NCBI GenBank assembly: GCA_030824495.1
Contig: JAVBXP010000031.1
Location: forward strand, 1 to 64,000
Source of the DNA: a bacterium
GTDB taxonomy: Bacteria; Pseudomonadota; Alphaproteobacteria; Caulobacterales; Caulobacteraceae
Reading direction: 5' to 3'
DNA: 64,000 nt
This document shows, in pieces, positions 10,332 through 21,609 of this stretch. The translations under genes and the position numbers were made by a program. Below the pieces are notes generated by a model. It searched no databases. It saw nothing but the letters and a program-made list of their open reading frames with translations, and was not told the DNA's origin. The number at the start of each line of letters is the position of its first letter. Position 1 is the first letter of the stretch.

Positions 10332-11087
10332 ATGAACCTTGACCTTGTGCTGGCCCGTTTTGACGCCGAGGTGCGCGCCAATCCCGCTCCCCCGGCCGGG
10401 ATCGCCGTCGAACGACGCGATGGGCTCATCCTACTGACCGGCGGCTTCAACTACGTCTCGGCCTGGGATTTGACGGCGGAGACCATGGGCGCGGTCGTGG
10501 CGGAGCAGGCGGCCTGGTTCCGCGCGCGGGGCGAGGAGCTGATGTGGCGCGTCTATGATCATGACGGCCCGCCGGCGTTGGCCGCTTGCCTCGCCGAGGC
10601 TGGCTTTGAACCGGACCCGCCCGGCACCCTGATGTTCTTTGACCTCGTTGGCGACGTCGCTGGCGCGCCGGCAAGCGGCGTTGAGGTGCGAAGGGTGCGG
10701 ACCATGGAAGATCTGGACGGGTTCGTCAGCGCCGGCGGCAAGGCCTTTGGCCACGAAGAGGCGTGGCAGCGCGCGGCCTTCGCCAAGCAGTTGGACGATC
10801 CCGATATGGCGTTGTTCATCGCCTGCGTCGCCGGCGAGGCGGTCGCGTCGGCACGGCTGGAGATGGCGCCGGGGCGCACCTTCGGCCAATTGTTCGGGGG
10901 CGGCGTCGCACCGGCGCACCGACGGCGGGGCCTCTACCGGGCCTTGGTGGCCGCGCGGGTCGCCGAGGCGAGGGCGCGCGGCTTGGCCTATCTCAGCATC
11001 GAAGCGCGCGACAGCAGCCGGCCCATCCTGGAACGTTTGGGCTTCGTGCCCGCCGGCCGGGAAACCACCTGGACGCTGCGCCCCTAG
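10332..11087 (+). CDS. GNAT family N-acetyltransferase
   Basis: A 251-residue protein whose C-terminal half (about 110-251) is a GNAT domain with [19 protein letters not shown] as the CoA-binding loop and helix, and [13 protein letters not shown] near the end. The N-terminal half (residues 1-105) looks like a decayed or diverged second GNAT-like domain ([15 protein letters not shown] resembles a domain end), typical of two-domain members of the family. The substrate is unknown. It is separated from def by 189 bases, which include a small hairpin CAGGCG..CGCCTG after def but no clear T-run. Confidence 0.88.
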   Translation: MNLDLVLARFDAEVRANPAPPAGIAVERRDGLILLTGGFNYVSAWDLTAETMGAVVAEQAAWFRARGEELMWRVYDHDGPPALAACLAEAGFEPDPPGTLMFFDLVGDVAGAPASGVEVRRVRTMEDLDGFVSAGGKAFGHEEAWQRAAFAKQLDDPDMALFIACVAGEAVASARLEMAPGRTFGQLFGGGVAPAHRRRGLYRALVAARVAEARARGLAYLSIEARDSSRPILERLGFVPAGRETTWTLRP

Positions 11088-11097
11088 GCGAGGGCCG

Positions 11098-11451
11098 CTA
11101 GTTCGTCGGCGGGGCGGGCGCAGGCGTCGGGGCGGTCGCGTCGTGGATCGCCGCCTTGGTGTCGCGGGCTGCAGCGCGCGCGGCGCCCTTGGCCTGGACG
11201 GCGGCGTCCTGAGCTGCGGTCCGGACCCGCTCGCGGGTCTGTTGCGCTTCAGGGCTGGTCGCGGCGGCCTTGGTTTCAGTCGCGACCTTGGACGCCGCGG
11301 CCCTGGCCTCGGCGGCGGCCTTCTCGGCGGTGGCCTTGGTCTCGGCGGCGGCGCGGTCGGCCGTGGCTTTCGCCTGTTCCTGCTTGGCTTCCGAACATGC
11401 CGAAAGGCTCAGACCGGCGACGGCGAGGCTGATGATGACGAGGTTGCGCAT
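11098..11451 (-). CDS. Alanine-rich small lipoprotein
   Basis: A 117-residue exported protein. Residues 1-19 form a lipoprotein signal ([19 protein letters not shown]) with lipobox LSAC and acylation at C19. The mature part is an uninterrupted Ala/Lys/Glu-rich helix made of loose repeats such as [15 protein letters not shown], followed by a Pro/Ala tail ([11 protein letters not shown]). GGGAG sits seven bases before the ATG, so the start is well supported. Low-complexity helical lipoproteins like this often occur at the cell envelope; no function is known. It lies on the strand opposite to def and fmt. Confidence 0.75.
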   Translation of the reverse strand: MRNLVIISLAVAGLSLSACSEAKQEQAKATADRAAAETKATAEKAAAEARAAASKVATETKAAATSPEAQQTRERVRTAAQDAAVQAKGAARAAARDTKAAIHDATAPTPAPAPPTN

Positions 11452-11538
11452 GGAGTATCTCCCTACCCGAGCTTGCAGTTGAACGGCGAAGCTTGCGTGT
11501 GGTTCCTAAATTCGTCCGTGGCGTCTAAACCGAAGAGG

Positions 11539-12465
11539 ATGCGTATCGCCTTTCTCGGAACCCCCGACTTCGCCGTCGCCGCCCTGGACGCCTTGGTTCA
11601 GGCCGGCCATGAGGTCGCGTGCGTCTACTCCCAGCCGCCGGCCCCTCGAGGGCGCGGCCAGGCGCTGAAACCCTCGCCAGTGCAAGCCTATGCCGAGGCG
11701 CGCAGCATTCCGGTGCGGACCCCGGTCTCAATGCGCGACCCTGAGGAAATCGAAGCCTTCGCCGCCCTGAACCTGGACGCCGGCGTGGTGGTCGCCTTTG
11801 GCCAGATCCTGCCGGCCGCCGTCCTGGATGCTCCTAGGCTGGGCTGCTTCAACCTGCACGCATCGCTGCTGCCGCGTTGGCGGGGCGCCGCGCCGATCCA
11901 GCGGGCGATCATGGCGGGCGACAAGGTGACCGGCGTCGAGGTCATGCAGATGACCGAGGGCCTGGACGAAGGTCCGGTGCTGTCGTCGGAAAGCGTGCGT
12001 ATCGACGCCCTGGAGACCGCCGGGACCCTGCATGATCGGTTGGCGGAGGTTGGCGCGGCCTTGCTGGCGCGCACCATGGCCGCCGTCGAGCGTGGCGAAG
12101 CCAGCGCCACCCCACAGCCGCAGGACGGCGAGACCTACGCCAAGAAGATACGGCCCAAGGAGGCCCGCATACGCTGGGCAAAGCCGGCCTCGGAAGTCGA
12201 TTGCAAGATTCGGGGGCTCTCGCCATTTCCCGGCGCTTGGTTCGAGCTTGCGACCGAGAAGGGGCCGCTGCGCGTGAAGGCGCTGCTGTCCCGGCGCGAG
12301 GACGGTGACGGCCCGGCCGGCGTGGCGCTGGACGACGCCCTGCTCATCGCCTGCGGGGAGGGCGCGGTGCGTCTGCTGCGCGTCCAGCGCGAGGGGCGCG
12401 GGCCGCAGGATGCTGAGACTTTCCTGCGCGGGCTGGCGGTCCCAGTTGGGACCCAGCTCAGCTGA
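11539..12465 (+). CDS. fmt: Methionyl-tRNA formyltransferase
   Basis: A 308-residue enzyme that formylates initiator Met-tRNA using 10-formyl-tetrahydrofolate. Visible are [13 protein letters not shown] at the N-terminus, the folate-binding loop [16 protein letters not shown] near residue 105 with the catalytic His and following Asp region, and a C-terminal OB-fold part. The frame remains open far upstream, but MRIAFLGTP is the family start. No strong ribosome binding site is visible (GAGG touches the ATG). Its TGA stop overlaps the truA ATG by one base. Confidence 0.96.
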   Translation: MRIAFLGTPDFAVAALDALVQAGHEVACVYSQPPAPRGRGQALKPSPVQAYAEARSIPVRTPVSMRDPEEIEAFAALNLDAGVVVAFGQILPAAVLDAPRLGCFNLHASLLPRWRGAAPIQRAIMAGDKVTGVEVMQMTEGLDEGPVLSSESVRIDALETAGTLHDRLAEVGAALLARTMAAVERGEASATPQPQDGETYAKKIRPKEARIRWAKPASEVDCKIRGLSPFPGAWFELATEKGPLRVKALLSRREDGDGPAGVALDDALLIACGEGAVRLLRVQREGRGPQDAETFLRGLAVPVGTQLS

Positions 12466-13208
12466 TGCCGCGCTACCGCCTCACCATCGAATATGACGGC
12501 CAGCCCTATAAGGGGTTCCAGGCGCAGGAGACCTTGCCTTCGGTGCAGGGTTCCATCGAGCGCGCGGTCAAGGCGTTCAGCGGTCAGACCCTGCGCCTGC
12601 AGGCGGCCGGTCGCACCGACACCGGGGTCCATGCGACGGGCCAGGTTATCCATATCGACCTGGAGCGCGAATGGCGGCCGGAGGTCGTGCGCGACGCCTT
12701 GAACGCCCATCTGATGCCCGAGCCGATCGCGATCATCGACGCCCAGGTGGCGGAGGGCGATTGGCACGCGCGGTTCTCAGCGACCGAGCGGCGCTACATC
12801 TATCGCATCCTCAACCGCAAGAGCCCGCCGGCTCTGGACCGGGGCAAGGTCTGGCACATGAAAAAGCCGCTTGACGCCCAGGCGATGCACGACGCCGCCC
12901 AGGTGCTGATCGGCAATCACGACTTCACCACCTTCCGCCACATGCAGTGCCAGGCCAAGTCGCCGATCAAGACCATGGACGTGGCGCGGGTCTGGCGCGA
13001 GGGCGAGCAGGTGCTGCTGGAGTTCGCTTCGCGCTCGTTCCTGCACCGCCAGGTCCGCTCGATGACCGGAACCTTGGCTGAGGTGGGGATCGGACGCTGG
13101 AGCGCTGCGGACGTGAAGGCTGCGTTGGAAGCCCGCGACCGCAAGGCGTGCGGGCCGGTCGCCCCCGCCGATGGCCTGTATCTGGTGGGTGTGAAGTACG
13201 AGGGCTAG
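12465..13208 (+). CDS. truA: tRNA pseudouridine(38-40) synthase TruA
   Basis: A 247-residue enzyme isomerising uridines 38-40 in the anticodon arm of many tRNAs. The catalytic Asp is D52 in [14 protein letters not shown]; other family blocks are [13 protein letters not shown] and [14 protein letters not shown] near residue 195. The ATG shares its A with the fmt TGA (TGATG), indicating translational coupling. Ends shortly before a palindromic repeat that may terminate transcription. Confidence 0.97.
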   Translation: MPRYRLTIEYDGQPYKGFQAQETLPSVQGSIERAVKAFSGQTLRLQAAGRTDTGVHATGQVIHIDLEREWRPEVVRDALNAHLMPEPIAIIDAQVAEGDWHARFSATERRYIYRILNRKSPPALDRGKVWHMKKPLDAQAMHDAAQVLIGNHDFTTFRHMQCQAKSPIKTMDVARVWREGEQVLLEFASRSFLHRQVRSMTGTLAEVGIGRWSAADVKAALEARDRKACGPVAPADGLYLVGVKYEG

Positions 13209-13215
13209 TCACCCA

Positions 13216-13261
13216 CTCGTCATCCCCCGGATCAGCCTGCGGCTGACCGGAGGATGACGAG
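13216..13261. repeat. Palindromic intergenic repeat, short form
   Basis: Outer arms CTCGTCATCC (13216-13225) and GGATGACGAG (13252-13261) pair perfectly, and an inner hairpin CAGCC-TGC-GGCTG lies at 13233-13245. It sits between the convergent truA and dapE genes, where it can act as a terminator for both. The right half nearly matches the right end of the longer element at 20832-20944, so this is a member of a dispersed repeat family. Confidence 0.8.
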
Positions 13262-13274
13262 CAAGACTGGGGCT

Positions 13275-14423
13275 TCAGCCGAACTTGCTGAAGTAGCGCT
13301 CAATCACGCGCTCATAGACCCGCTGCAGATCGCGAATTTCTTGGACCGGCGCGCGTTCGTCCACGGCGTGCATGGTCTTGCCCACCAGGCCCAGTTCGAC
13401 CACCGGACAAAGGTCGCGAATGAAGCGGGCGTCGGAGGTGCCGCCGGTGGTGGAAAGCTCGGGCGCGGCGCCTGAGACATCCTGGACCGCGGCGGCCACC
13501 ACGTCCGTGAACGCGCCAGGCTCGGTCAGGAATGCTTCGCCGCTGACGACGGGCTCGACCTTGATGGTCCCGCCGAAACCCTCGGCGGCCTTGGCGGCTT
13601 CGGCCTCGATCCAGGCTGCCAGCTCCGCGCCCTTGTGCGAGGGGTTGAAGCGGATGTTGAGACGGGCCTTGGCTTGGGCGGGGATGACGTTCGTGGCGCC
13701 GTTGGCCACATCGACCGTGGTGACCTCCAGGTTGGAGGGCTGGAAGCCGGTATAGCCCTCGTCCAGCACGTGGTTCTGGAGCTTGGCCAGGAGGTCGATC
13801 AGCACGGGGATCGGGTTGGCGGCGCGGTGCGGATAGGCCACGTGGCCCTGGCGGCCGTCGACCGTGATCCAGGTGTTGATCGAGCCGCGCCGGCCGATCT
13901 TGATCATGTCGCCGAAGGTCTCGGCGCTCGACGGCTCGCCGACGATGCAATGGTCTAGGATCTCGCCCTGGGCCTTCAGCGCCTCGACGACCATCTTGGT
14001 GCCGTGGGTGGCCACGCCTTCTTCATCGCCGGTGATCAGGAAGGACAGCGAGCCCTTCACCTGGCCCGCCGCGATGGCCTTTCCGGCGGCGGCGGCGAAG
14101 GCGGCCACCGCGCTCTTCATATCGACCGAGCCGCGGCCGATCAGCATGCCGTCGACGATCTCGGCGGCGAAGGCTTCGCGGCTCCAGGCCTGGGCGTCGC
14201 CCACCGGCACCACGTCGGTGTGGCCGGCGAAGCAGAGGTTCGGCCGCGCGGTCCCGTAACGGGCGTAGAGGTTCTCGATCTCGCCGAAGCGCATCCGCTT
14301 ACAGGCGAAGCCGAGGCCTTCGAGGGTGCGCTGGACGATGTCCATGGCGCCTTCGTCGGCGGGGGTCACCGACGGGCGGCGGATCAGTTCCTGGGTCAGG
14401 GCGATAGGGTCGAGCTCGGACAT
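13275..14423 (-). CDS. dapE: Succinyl-diaminopimelate desuccinylase
   Basis: A 382-residue M20-family zinc hydrolase that converts N-succinyl-LL-diaminopimelate to LL-diaminopimelate in lysine and peptidoglycan synthesis. Metal ligands and catalysis: H68 and D70 in GHTDVVPVGD, D101 in GRGSVDMK, E134-E135 in TGDEEG. The start MSELDPIALTQEL at 14423 gives the usual family length; an open frame continues 111 bases upstream but lacks homology character. It belongs functionally with dapD, about 1.7 kb away on the same strand. Confidence 0.95.
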   Translation of the reverse strand: MSELDPIALTQELIRRPSVTPADEGAMDIVQRTLEGLGFACKRMRFGEIENLYARYGTARPNLCFAGHTDVVPVGDAQAWSREAFAAEIVDGMLIGRGSVDMKSAVAAFAAAAGKAIAAGQVKGSLSFLITGDEEGVATHGTKMVVEALKAQGEILDHCIVGEPSSAETFGDMIKIGRRGSINTWITVDGRQGHVAYPHRAANPIPVLIDLLAKLQNHVLDEGYTGFQPSNLEVTTVDVANGATNVIPAQAKARLNIRFNPSHKGAELAAWIEAEAAKAAEGFGGTIKVEPVVSGEAFLTEPGAFTDVVAAAVQDVSGAAPELSTTGGTSDARFIRDLCPVVELGLVGKTMHAVDERAPVQEIRDLQRVYERVIERYFSKFG

Positions 14424-14585
14424 GGCTTGCTGGTAGCCGGGGGCGAGGCGCGGAGCAATGGGCGAGCCGGCGACGCACCAGCCCGGAATGGGTAGGCCAT
14501 GAGGTGGCCGCCGCCCGAAATGGGAACCCATCACATCGACCCGGCGCGGCCGATGGCCGATTAATCATCTGCCGTCGGGGCCGAA

Positions 14586-15224
14586 GTGATGTTGATGTTT
14601 TTCCGCAAGAGTGTCGCGCAGCCGCCGCAGGAACGCGGTGAGAGCATCGCCGATCTCCTCGCCTGGTGCGGGGCGGGCGGCAGGAGCGATAACTTTGTCC
14701 GCGACGGGTCCGCCAAGTCGGCGCGCCAGGTCTCCGCCAGCGACCATCTTTACTTCGCCGCACGGCTCGTCGCCGCCGACGGTCGCCAGCAGGTGATGCA
14801 GTACGCTTTCGTGGATGATCGAGGGAATGTGGCGTTCAGCGCCTTCGTGCGCTCCACCAGCCCGGCGATGGTGTACGGCGGGGCGGCGAGCGAGGACCTG
14901 TCGGTCGAGCCGATCAGCGACGCGCTGTTCGCTCAGTTGGCGATCAAGCTGTGCGCGGGCGCGACACTAGTCGGCTTCCACCGAGTGCTGCAGTCGGGAA
15001 TGTTGCCCGATCAGGCTGTAGCCGGCGCGGCTGGCTCCGAGTGTGCCTGGCGGCGGTTCCAAGCCGTCGCGCGTCAGCGCGGGATCGGGTTGTCGCGCCG
15101 CGAGCCGCTAACCCTGAACGATTGCCTTGAGAAGCTGGGTCTCGCGCCGTTGGAGACCGAGGACGCGGCGCTACGCGCCCTGGCCATCCGTGCGCTGTGG
15201 CGCAAGCTCGACGGCGCCGAATAG
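14586..15224 (+). CDS. DnaQ-fold protein lacking exonuclease residues
   Basis: A protein of about 212 residues that I read as a degenerate DEDD exonuclease fold. The strand-loop segment YAFVDDRGNVAFSAFVR, the later ASEDLSVEPISDALFAQL, the motif-II-like ATLVGFHRVLQSGML (compare LVAHNxxFDxxFL in DnaQ) and the C-terminal LNDCLEKLGLAP..DAALRALAIRAL follow the exonuclease order. However the acidic residues of motif I (DTETTG), the Asp of motif II and the His/Asp of motif III are not seen. So it is probably a non-catalytic relative, or a wrong assignment. It starts at GTG 14586 or ATG 14589; GGGG at about 14577-14580 serves either. Divergent from dapE. Confidence 0.7.
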   Translation: MMLMFFRKSVAQPPQERGESIADLLAWCGAGGRSDNFVRDGSAKSARQVSASDHLYFAARLVAADGRQQVMQYAFVDDRGNVAFSAFVRSTSPAMVYGGAASEDLSVEPISDALFAQLAIKLCAGATLVGFHRVLQSGMLPDQAVAGAAGSECAWRRFQAVARQRGIGLSRREPLTLNDCLEKLGLAPLETEDAALRALAIRALWRKLDGAE

Positions 15225-15239
15225 CCGCCGGAAGGCAGA

Positions 15240-15713
15240 CTATTTCTCGGCTTGGACGGTGTCGCCCAGCAGGGGCTTCAGGTCATCGAAGAACTGGCTG
15301 GCGTCATAGGCCTCGCCCAGTGTGAACAGGCCATCGCCCTCGCGGACAAGATAGCCCCGCTCCACCAGGGCCAGAAGCTTGCGCCTGGCGGTCTCGCGCG
15401 GGATCTGGGTGATTTCGGCCAGGCTAAGCGCGTTCAAGCCGCGGCGGCGGCGGAAGGTCTGGGGCGGGCGAGGGCCGCGCGGCATCGCCTCGGAGAGCTC
15501 CGCCAGCAGGAAGATCAAATAGAGCAGGCACTGGTCCAGGTCCCCGTCGAACTTTGAGCGGATGCGGACCAGCGCGGTCGAGAGATGGCCGCCCCAGCGG
15601 TAGTAGGACCGCATGGTCTCCACATCCAGGGGGCTGATGGCTCCCTCTTTGGAGGTCTGCTCCCCGCAGGGCTTGGAGGACGCTACGACTTTGAGCGAAG
15701 GCGCTGAATTCAT
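15240..15713 (-). CDS. Winged-helix transcriptional regulator, unknown family
   Basis: A 157-residue protein with an N-terminal unstructured stretch, a helical region (about 35-85, SYYRWGGHLSTALVRIRSKF and a hydrophobic helix CLLYLIFLLAELSEAM) and a C-terminal winged helix: LNALSLAEITQIPRETARRK followed by LLALVERGYLVREGDGLF (about 92-135), which has the shape of a Crp/MarR-like helix-turn-helix and wing. Likely DNA binding; target unknown. Three TTAA boxes lie just upstream of its start. It ends 15 bases from the convergent DnaQ-fold gene. Confidence 0.75.
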   Translation of the reverse strand: MNSAPSLKVVASSKPCGEQTSKEGAISPLDVETMRSYYRWGGHLSTALVRIRSKFDGDLDQCLLYLIFLLAELSEAMPRGPRPPQTFRRRRGLNALSLAEITQIPRETARRKLLALVERGYLVREGDGLFTLGEAYDASQFFDDLKPLLGDTVQAEK

Positions 15714-15728
15714 GGTGCGGGCCTTGCA

Positions 15729-15748
15729 TTAAAGTTAATTCGAGTTAA
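15729..15748 (-). promoter_or_regulatory. Clustered TTAA boxes, possible CtrA site
   Basis: TTAA occurs at 15729-15732, 15735-15738 and 15745-15748, the last reading TTAACC. The CtrA consensus of Caulobacterales is TTAA-N7-TTAA; the second and third boxes here are separated by 6. They lie 16-36 bases before the start of the winged-helix gene. Only suggestive. Confidence 0.3.
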
Positions 15749-16016
15749 CCGTGTTGTCAGCAACAGTCTTTCTCTCGCTAAAATCAGCATTGATCCTCCG
15801 GAGGAGAGTCCTGCCATTTCAAGCGCTAGCTCGGTTACGTTGCGTGTAGTGCGGTGTTCGATAGGTAAGCTACTGATTCGCCTCATGGGCGAGAAGCGAT
15901 TGCTATGGTAAACGCCGCCTGCGGGTATGGTTGTGGGCCTTTTCCTGTGGATGACTTGGCCCGTGGCGGCAGGAATCCCGGTCCGAACTACCTGTCCAGC
16001 CTAGCGCACATACGAA
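15749..16016. other. Non-coding gap between dapD and the winged-helix gene
   Basis: About 270 bases without a credible gene on either strand. It contains a perfect 12-base palindrome TCCTCCGGAGGA near 15790-15802 and otherwise no structure I can support. The dapD terminator lies at its right end. Confidence 0.5.
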
Positions 16017-16040
16017 AACAGGCCCGCAAGCGGGCCTGTT
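16017..16040 (-). terminator. Rho-independent terminator after dapD
   Basis: Perfect inverted repeat ACAGGCCCGC..GCGGGCCTGT (16018-16039, extendable by one A-T pair), followed in the leftward direction by TTTTCG. It ends the argB-HAD-dapD operon, 50 bases after the dapD stop. Confidence 0.85.
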
Positions 16041-16090
16041 AGCGAATCAGTTGATGACCTGTGGAGGACGCGGGGACGCGTCCTGCGCGA

Positions 16091-16920
<830 letters not shown>

Positions 16921-16921
<1 letters not shown>

Positions 16922-17583
16922 CAATTGGCTTCCTTGAGGCGCGCCGCCGTCAGGAACGGCGTAAGCTTATCGGTGCGGTGGTGGACAAAGGGTGCGGTGG
17001 AGGCGAGCGCCTTCGAGCCGACCAGGACGGTGGTCATGCCGAGGTCCGCCGCCGGCTTCAAATTATGCTCGGAGTCCTCGAAGAACGAGGTCGTTGCAGG
17101 GCTTAGGCCGTGGGCGTCGATCATCCGCTGGAAGCCCAGCGGATCGGGCTTGGGCGCGAACCCGAACGAATGGATGTGGAAGACGTCGTCAAACAATCCG
17201 CGAAGGCCCAGGTGGGCCAGCACCCGTTCGGCGTGCTTGTCGTCGGCGTTGGTGAAGATCAATCGACGGCCGGGCAGGCCCGAAATGGCCGCGACCAGCT
17301 CTGGATCCTGGGCCAGGAGCTCCAGGGACAGGTCGTGGAAAAGGGCGTGGAAGTCGGCCGGGTCGACGCCGTGGTGCAGCATCAGCCCCTTCAGGGTCAG
17401 GCCATGCTCGGCGAGATACTTCTTCTGCAGCCCAAAGGCTTCCTCCATCGGCAGCCCAGTGACCTTGGCCACGAAGGCGGTCATCCGGCCCTCGACCTGA
17501 CCCATGAACCCGGATTCGGCGGGATACAGGGTGTTGTCCAGGTCGAAGAGCCAGGTGTCGATGTGAGAGAGGTCTGGCCTCAT
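16921..17583 (-). CDS. HAD-family pyrimidine 5'-nucleotidase-like phosphatase
   Basis: A 220-residue haloacid-dehalogenase hydrolase of the Sdt1/phosphoglycolate-like subfamily. Motif [10 protein letters not shown] (nucleophile and acid Asp near residues 14-16), motif [11 protein letters not shown], the Lys of motif III in GFAPKPDP, and motif [14 protein letters not shown] are all present. It probably dephosphorylates nucleotides or a small sugar phosphate. The gene is locked between argB (4-base ATGA overlap) and dapD (1-base overlap), a conserved alphaproteobacterial arrangement, which raises the possibility of a role near amino acid synthesis. Confidence 0.9.
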
Positions 17584-18494
17584 GCGCGGATGAGCGTCCC
17601 CGAGCCGTGTTCGGTGAAGAGTTCGGTCAGCATGGCGTGCGGGCGGCGGCCATCGAGGATGACGACCGCCTCAACGCCCGACTCCACCGCCGCGATGGCG
17701 GTTTCCAGCTTCGGGATCATGCCGCCGGTGGCGACGCCCGAGGTGATGGCTTCGCGAGCCTCGGCCAGCGTCATCTGGCGGATCAGGTCGCCATTGGCGT
17801 CCAGCACGCCGCGCACGTCGGTCAGCAGCAGCATGCGCTTGGCGTTCAATGCGCCGGCCAGGGCGCCGGCCACGGTGTCGGCGTTGATGTTGTAGGTTTC
17901 GCCCTCGACCGACACGCCGATCGGCGCGACCACGGGGATGTAGTCCTCGTCGGCATAGATCAGGGCTTCGATCAGCTTGGGATCGATGCGGGTCGGCTCG
18001 CCGACAAAGCCCAGGTCGACGACCTGTTCGATCTGGCTGTCGGGATCCTTCTTGGTGCGGTGGGCCTTCTCGACGGTGATCAGGCGGGCGTCCTTGCCCG
18101 ACAGGCCCACGCCGCGCACATCGGCCTCGGCGCCGGCCAGGGTGATCCAGTTGGCGATTTCTTTGTTGATCGCGCCGGACAGCACCATCTCGGCGACTTC
18201 CATGGTGGCCTCGTCGGTCACCCGCAGGCCGTCGATGAAGGTCGACTTCACGCCGGCCTTGTCCAGCATGCGCGAGATCTGCGGCCCGCCGCCGTGGACG
18301 ACCACGGGATGGACACCCAGCATCTTCAGCAGCACGGCGTCTGCGGCGAACAGCCTGGCGACGCTTTCCTCGCCCATGGCGTGGCCGCCGTATTTGATCG
18401 TCACGACCTCGCGGTCGTAGATCTGGATGTAGGGCAGGGCCGTGGCCAGGGTCTTCGCGGTGGCCCAGCCCTGTTCTTCGGCGTCGTCGGTCAA
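17580..18494 (-). CDS. argB: Acetylglutamate kinase
   Basis: A 304-residue kinase phosphorylating N-acetyl-L-glutamate with ATP, second step of arginine synthesis. Motifs: IKYGGHAMG near residue 34 (phosphate-binding Lys), [11 protein letters not shown] near 70, [16 protein letters not shown] near 195 and TDVRGVLD. There is no ATG at the N-terminus. The TTG at 18494 follows GGAGGG at about 18505-18510 and gives the normal length; a TTG at 18530 would add 12 residues and has no ribosome binding site. First gene of the argB-HAD-dapD operon. Confidence 0.95.
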   Translation of the reverse strand: MTDDAEEQGWATAKTLATALPYIQIYDREVVTIKYGGHAMGEESVARLFAADAVLLKMLGVHPVVVHGGGPQISRMLDKAGVKSTFIDGLRVTDEATMEVAEMVLSGAINKEIANWITLAGAEADVRGVGLSGKDARLITVEKAHRTKKDPDSQIEQVVDLGFVGEPTRIDPKLIEALIYADEDYIPVVAPIGVSVEGETYNINADTVAGALAGALNAKRMLLLTDVRGVLDANGDLIRQMTLAEAREAITSGVATGGMIPKLETAIAAVESGVEAVVILDGRRPHAMLTELFTEHGSGTLIRA

Positions 18495-18737
18495 GGCTTT
18501 CGGCCCTCCAAGAGCCTCTCTGGGCTCCAAGTCGAAGAGTTAGGGCGCGCCAGCCGCCGGACTCGGCGTCCAGGTTCGGCCGATGCGCCCTAGTCGGAGC
18601 GCTCCGATAGCGGACCCTGACCCGCCTGTCACCGCCTCGACGCGCCACAAGGGCGTGCCAGCGTCACTGTTCGTCGGGTCGCTAGGGGATTTCAAGCGCT
18701 CCAACTTGCGGTGATGGCGCGCTATGGCGCGCAGCGA

Positions 18738-19496
18738 TCAAAGGGCCACTTCGGGCAGCAGCCTCTCGAAGTGGTCTTCGACGGCCTGATAGCATTCGCA
18801 GGCGGCGCGCTCGAGGCCGCGCCGGTCGATGATCTCGACCCGTCCGCGTTGGCGGCGCAGGAGGCCTTTGGTCTCCAGGTTCTGGATCACCGCGGTCACC
18901 GTGGTGCGCTGGACGCCGAGCATTTCGGCCAGCGATTCCTGGGTCAGTTGTATGATCTGGTCGCCGGCCCGGTCATGGGTGGCCAGCAGCCAGCGACAGC
19001 AGCGCTCCTCGACCGAGTGCAGGGCGTTGCAGGCCACAGACTGCATCATCTGCGCCAACAGCGCGTCGGCGTAGCGGGAGAACAGTTCTCCAAACCGCGG
19101 CGAGACGTCCTTGATGTTCTCCAACGCGGCCGTGGGTATGGCGAGCGCCAGGCCGGCGATCTGGACGACCGCCCGACCGAAGGCTGGCTTGTTGCCCGCG
19201 CTGACGATGCCGCCCACTGCGCCCTCGCGGCCGATGGTGGCGGCCTCAATCTCGTGGCCGTCGCGCGTGATGATCAACAACGAGACCATCGTCTTGTGCG
19301 CCGGAAAATAGGTGGTGATCACGTCGTCGCCGGGTTCGAACAAGACCTGTCCGCGGTTCAGGGTGACCACCTCTAGACGGCCGACAAGCTTTTCGAAGTC
19401 CGCGACGCTTACCGCCGCGAGCAACCGGTTGGCCACGCGTGGCTCAAGGCCCAGGCGTTTGCGGTCCGAAGGTGGATCGACGGTGCTGATGCTCAT
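18738..19496 (-). CDS. Crp/Fnr family transcriptional regulator
   Basis: A 252-residue regulator with an N-terminal cyclic-nucleotide-binding-like beta-roll (about 30-150, FEPGDDVITTYFPAHKTMVSLL) and a C-terminal Crp-type helix-turn-helix (about 180-225, LTQESLAEMLGVQRTTVTAVIQNLETKGLL). No Cys cluster for an Fnr-type iron-sulfur centre is visible. AGAGG lies before the ATG at 19496, which also starts just before recognisable homology. Members of this subgroup in Caulobacterales and Rhizobiales are mostly uncharacterised. Confidence 0.9.
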   Translation of the reverse strand: MSISTVDPPSDRKRLGLEPRVANRLLAAVSVADFEKLVGRLEVVTLNRGQVLFEPGDDVITTYFPAHKTMVSLLIITRDGHEIEAATIGREGAVGGIVSAGNKPAFGRAVVQIAGLALAIPTAALENIKDVSPRFGELFSRYADALLAQMMQSVACNALHSVEERCCRWLLATHDRAGDQIIQLTQESLAEMLGVQRTTVTAVIQNLETKGLLRRQRGRVEIIDRRGLERAACECYQAVEDHFERLLPEVAL

Positions 19497-19592
19497 ATTG
19501 GGACCTCTGACCGACCATACGCTGCGAACGGGCCAGCGCATACAACGGCCACGCTAGCTTCACTGTCGGGTTCACGACGGACTTGGCTAGTC

Positions 19593-20737
<1,145 letters not shown>

Positions 20738-20831
20738 GATGGCTGGCCCTGTGGTTAGGTTGGGCCAGTTGTTCCATGCGGGGCGTTCAGCGCAAAGCGT
20801 GACCCCGCGTCATCGCCTTTGCCAACCACCT

Positions 20832-20944
20832 TCGTCATCCTCCGGTCGTCTGAAGGACGATCCGGGGGACCCAAGCGGGCTAGCCAGCTTTTCACCTCAG
20901 CTTGGGTCCCCCGGAGCAGCCTTTGGCTGCCCGGAGGATGACGA
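20832..20944. repeat. Long composite palindromic repeat
   Basis: Outer arms TCGTCATCCTCCGG (20832-20845) and CCGGAGGATGACGA (20931-20944) match over 14 bases; inner arms CCGGGGGACCCAAGC (20862-20876) and GCTTGGGTCCCCCGG (20900-20914) match over 15. Between outer and inner stems lie small hairpins TCGTC-TGAAG-GACGA (20846-20860) and CAGCC-TTT-GGCTG (20917-20929). The whole can fold into a cruciform. Located between engB and the acyl-CoA dehydrogenase gene. Its right end matches the repeat at 13216-13261. Confidence 0.85.
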
Positions 20945-20958
20945 GCTTGGTGTTGTGG

Positions 20959-21609
20959 CTAGGGCCGGACTTCGCAGGTGGTCATGATCTCGGCGCGCAG
21001 TTCGGCCAGGCCGTCGCCCTTTTCCGAGGACGTGGCGAGCACGCGGGGGAAAGCGGCCGGACGCTTGGCGATCGCCGCCTCGGTCTTGATGCGGGCCGCT
21101 TCGACTTCGTGCGGCTTCATCTTGTCGGCCTTGGTCAGGATGATCTGATAGGAGACCGCCGCCTTGTCGAAGGCGTCCATCGGCTCCTTGTCGACTTCCT
21201 TCAGGCCGTGACGGGCGTCGATCAGCAGATAGGCCCGCTTCAGGTTCGCCCGGCCGCGCAGGAAGTCGCGGCCAAGGTTCTGGAACTTCTTCACCGTGAT
21301 CTTGGAGGCCTTGGCCCAGCCATAGCCGGGTAAGTCGACCAGCCGCAGCTTGTCGTCCAGCACGAAGAAGTTCAGCTCGCGGGTGCGGCCCGGCTCGTTG
21401 GAAGCACGAGCCAGACCCTTGTGACCCACCAGACCGTTGATCAGCGACGACTTGCCGACATTGGAGCGGCCGGCGAAGGCCACTTCAGGCAGGTCGCCCG
21501 GCGGCAGGCCGTCGATGGCGACGGCCCCCATCATGAAGGTGGCCTGGCGTGCGAACAGTACGCGGGCCTCCTCCAGCTGTTCTTCGGTGAAGAGCGGGTC
21601 CTCGTTCAC
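20959..21609 (-). CDS. engB: Ribosome biogenesis GTPase YihA/YsxC (EngB)
   Basis: A 216-residue GTPase needed for 50S subunit assembly. G1 is [12 protein letters not shown] near residue 47, G3 DLPGYGWAK near 118, G4 TKADK near 158. Normal length with a short basic N-terminus. It begins with GTG whose G is the last base of the yidC TAG stop (TAGTG), the same junction type seen between typA and its downstream kinase. Position next to yidC is typical for alphaproteobacteria. Confidence 0.95.
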   Translation of the reverse strand: MNEDPLFTEEQLEEARVLFARQATFMMGAVAIDGLPPGDLPEVAFAGRSNVGKSSLINGLVGHKGLARASNEPGRTRELNFFVLDDKLRLVDLPGYGWAKASKITVKKFQNLGRDFLRGRANLKRAYLLIDARHGLKEVDKEPMDAFDKAAVSYQIILTKADKMKPHEVEAARIKTEAAIAKRPAAFPRVLATSSEKGDGLAELRAEIMTTCEVRP

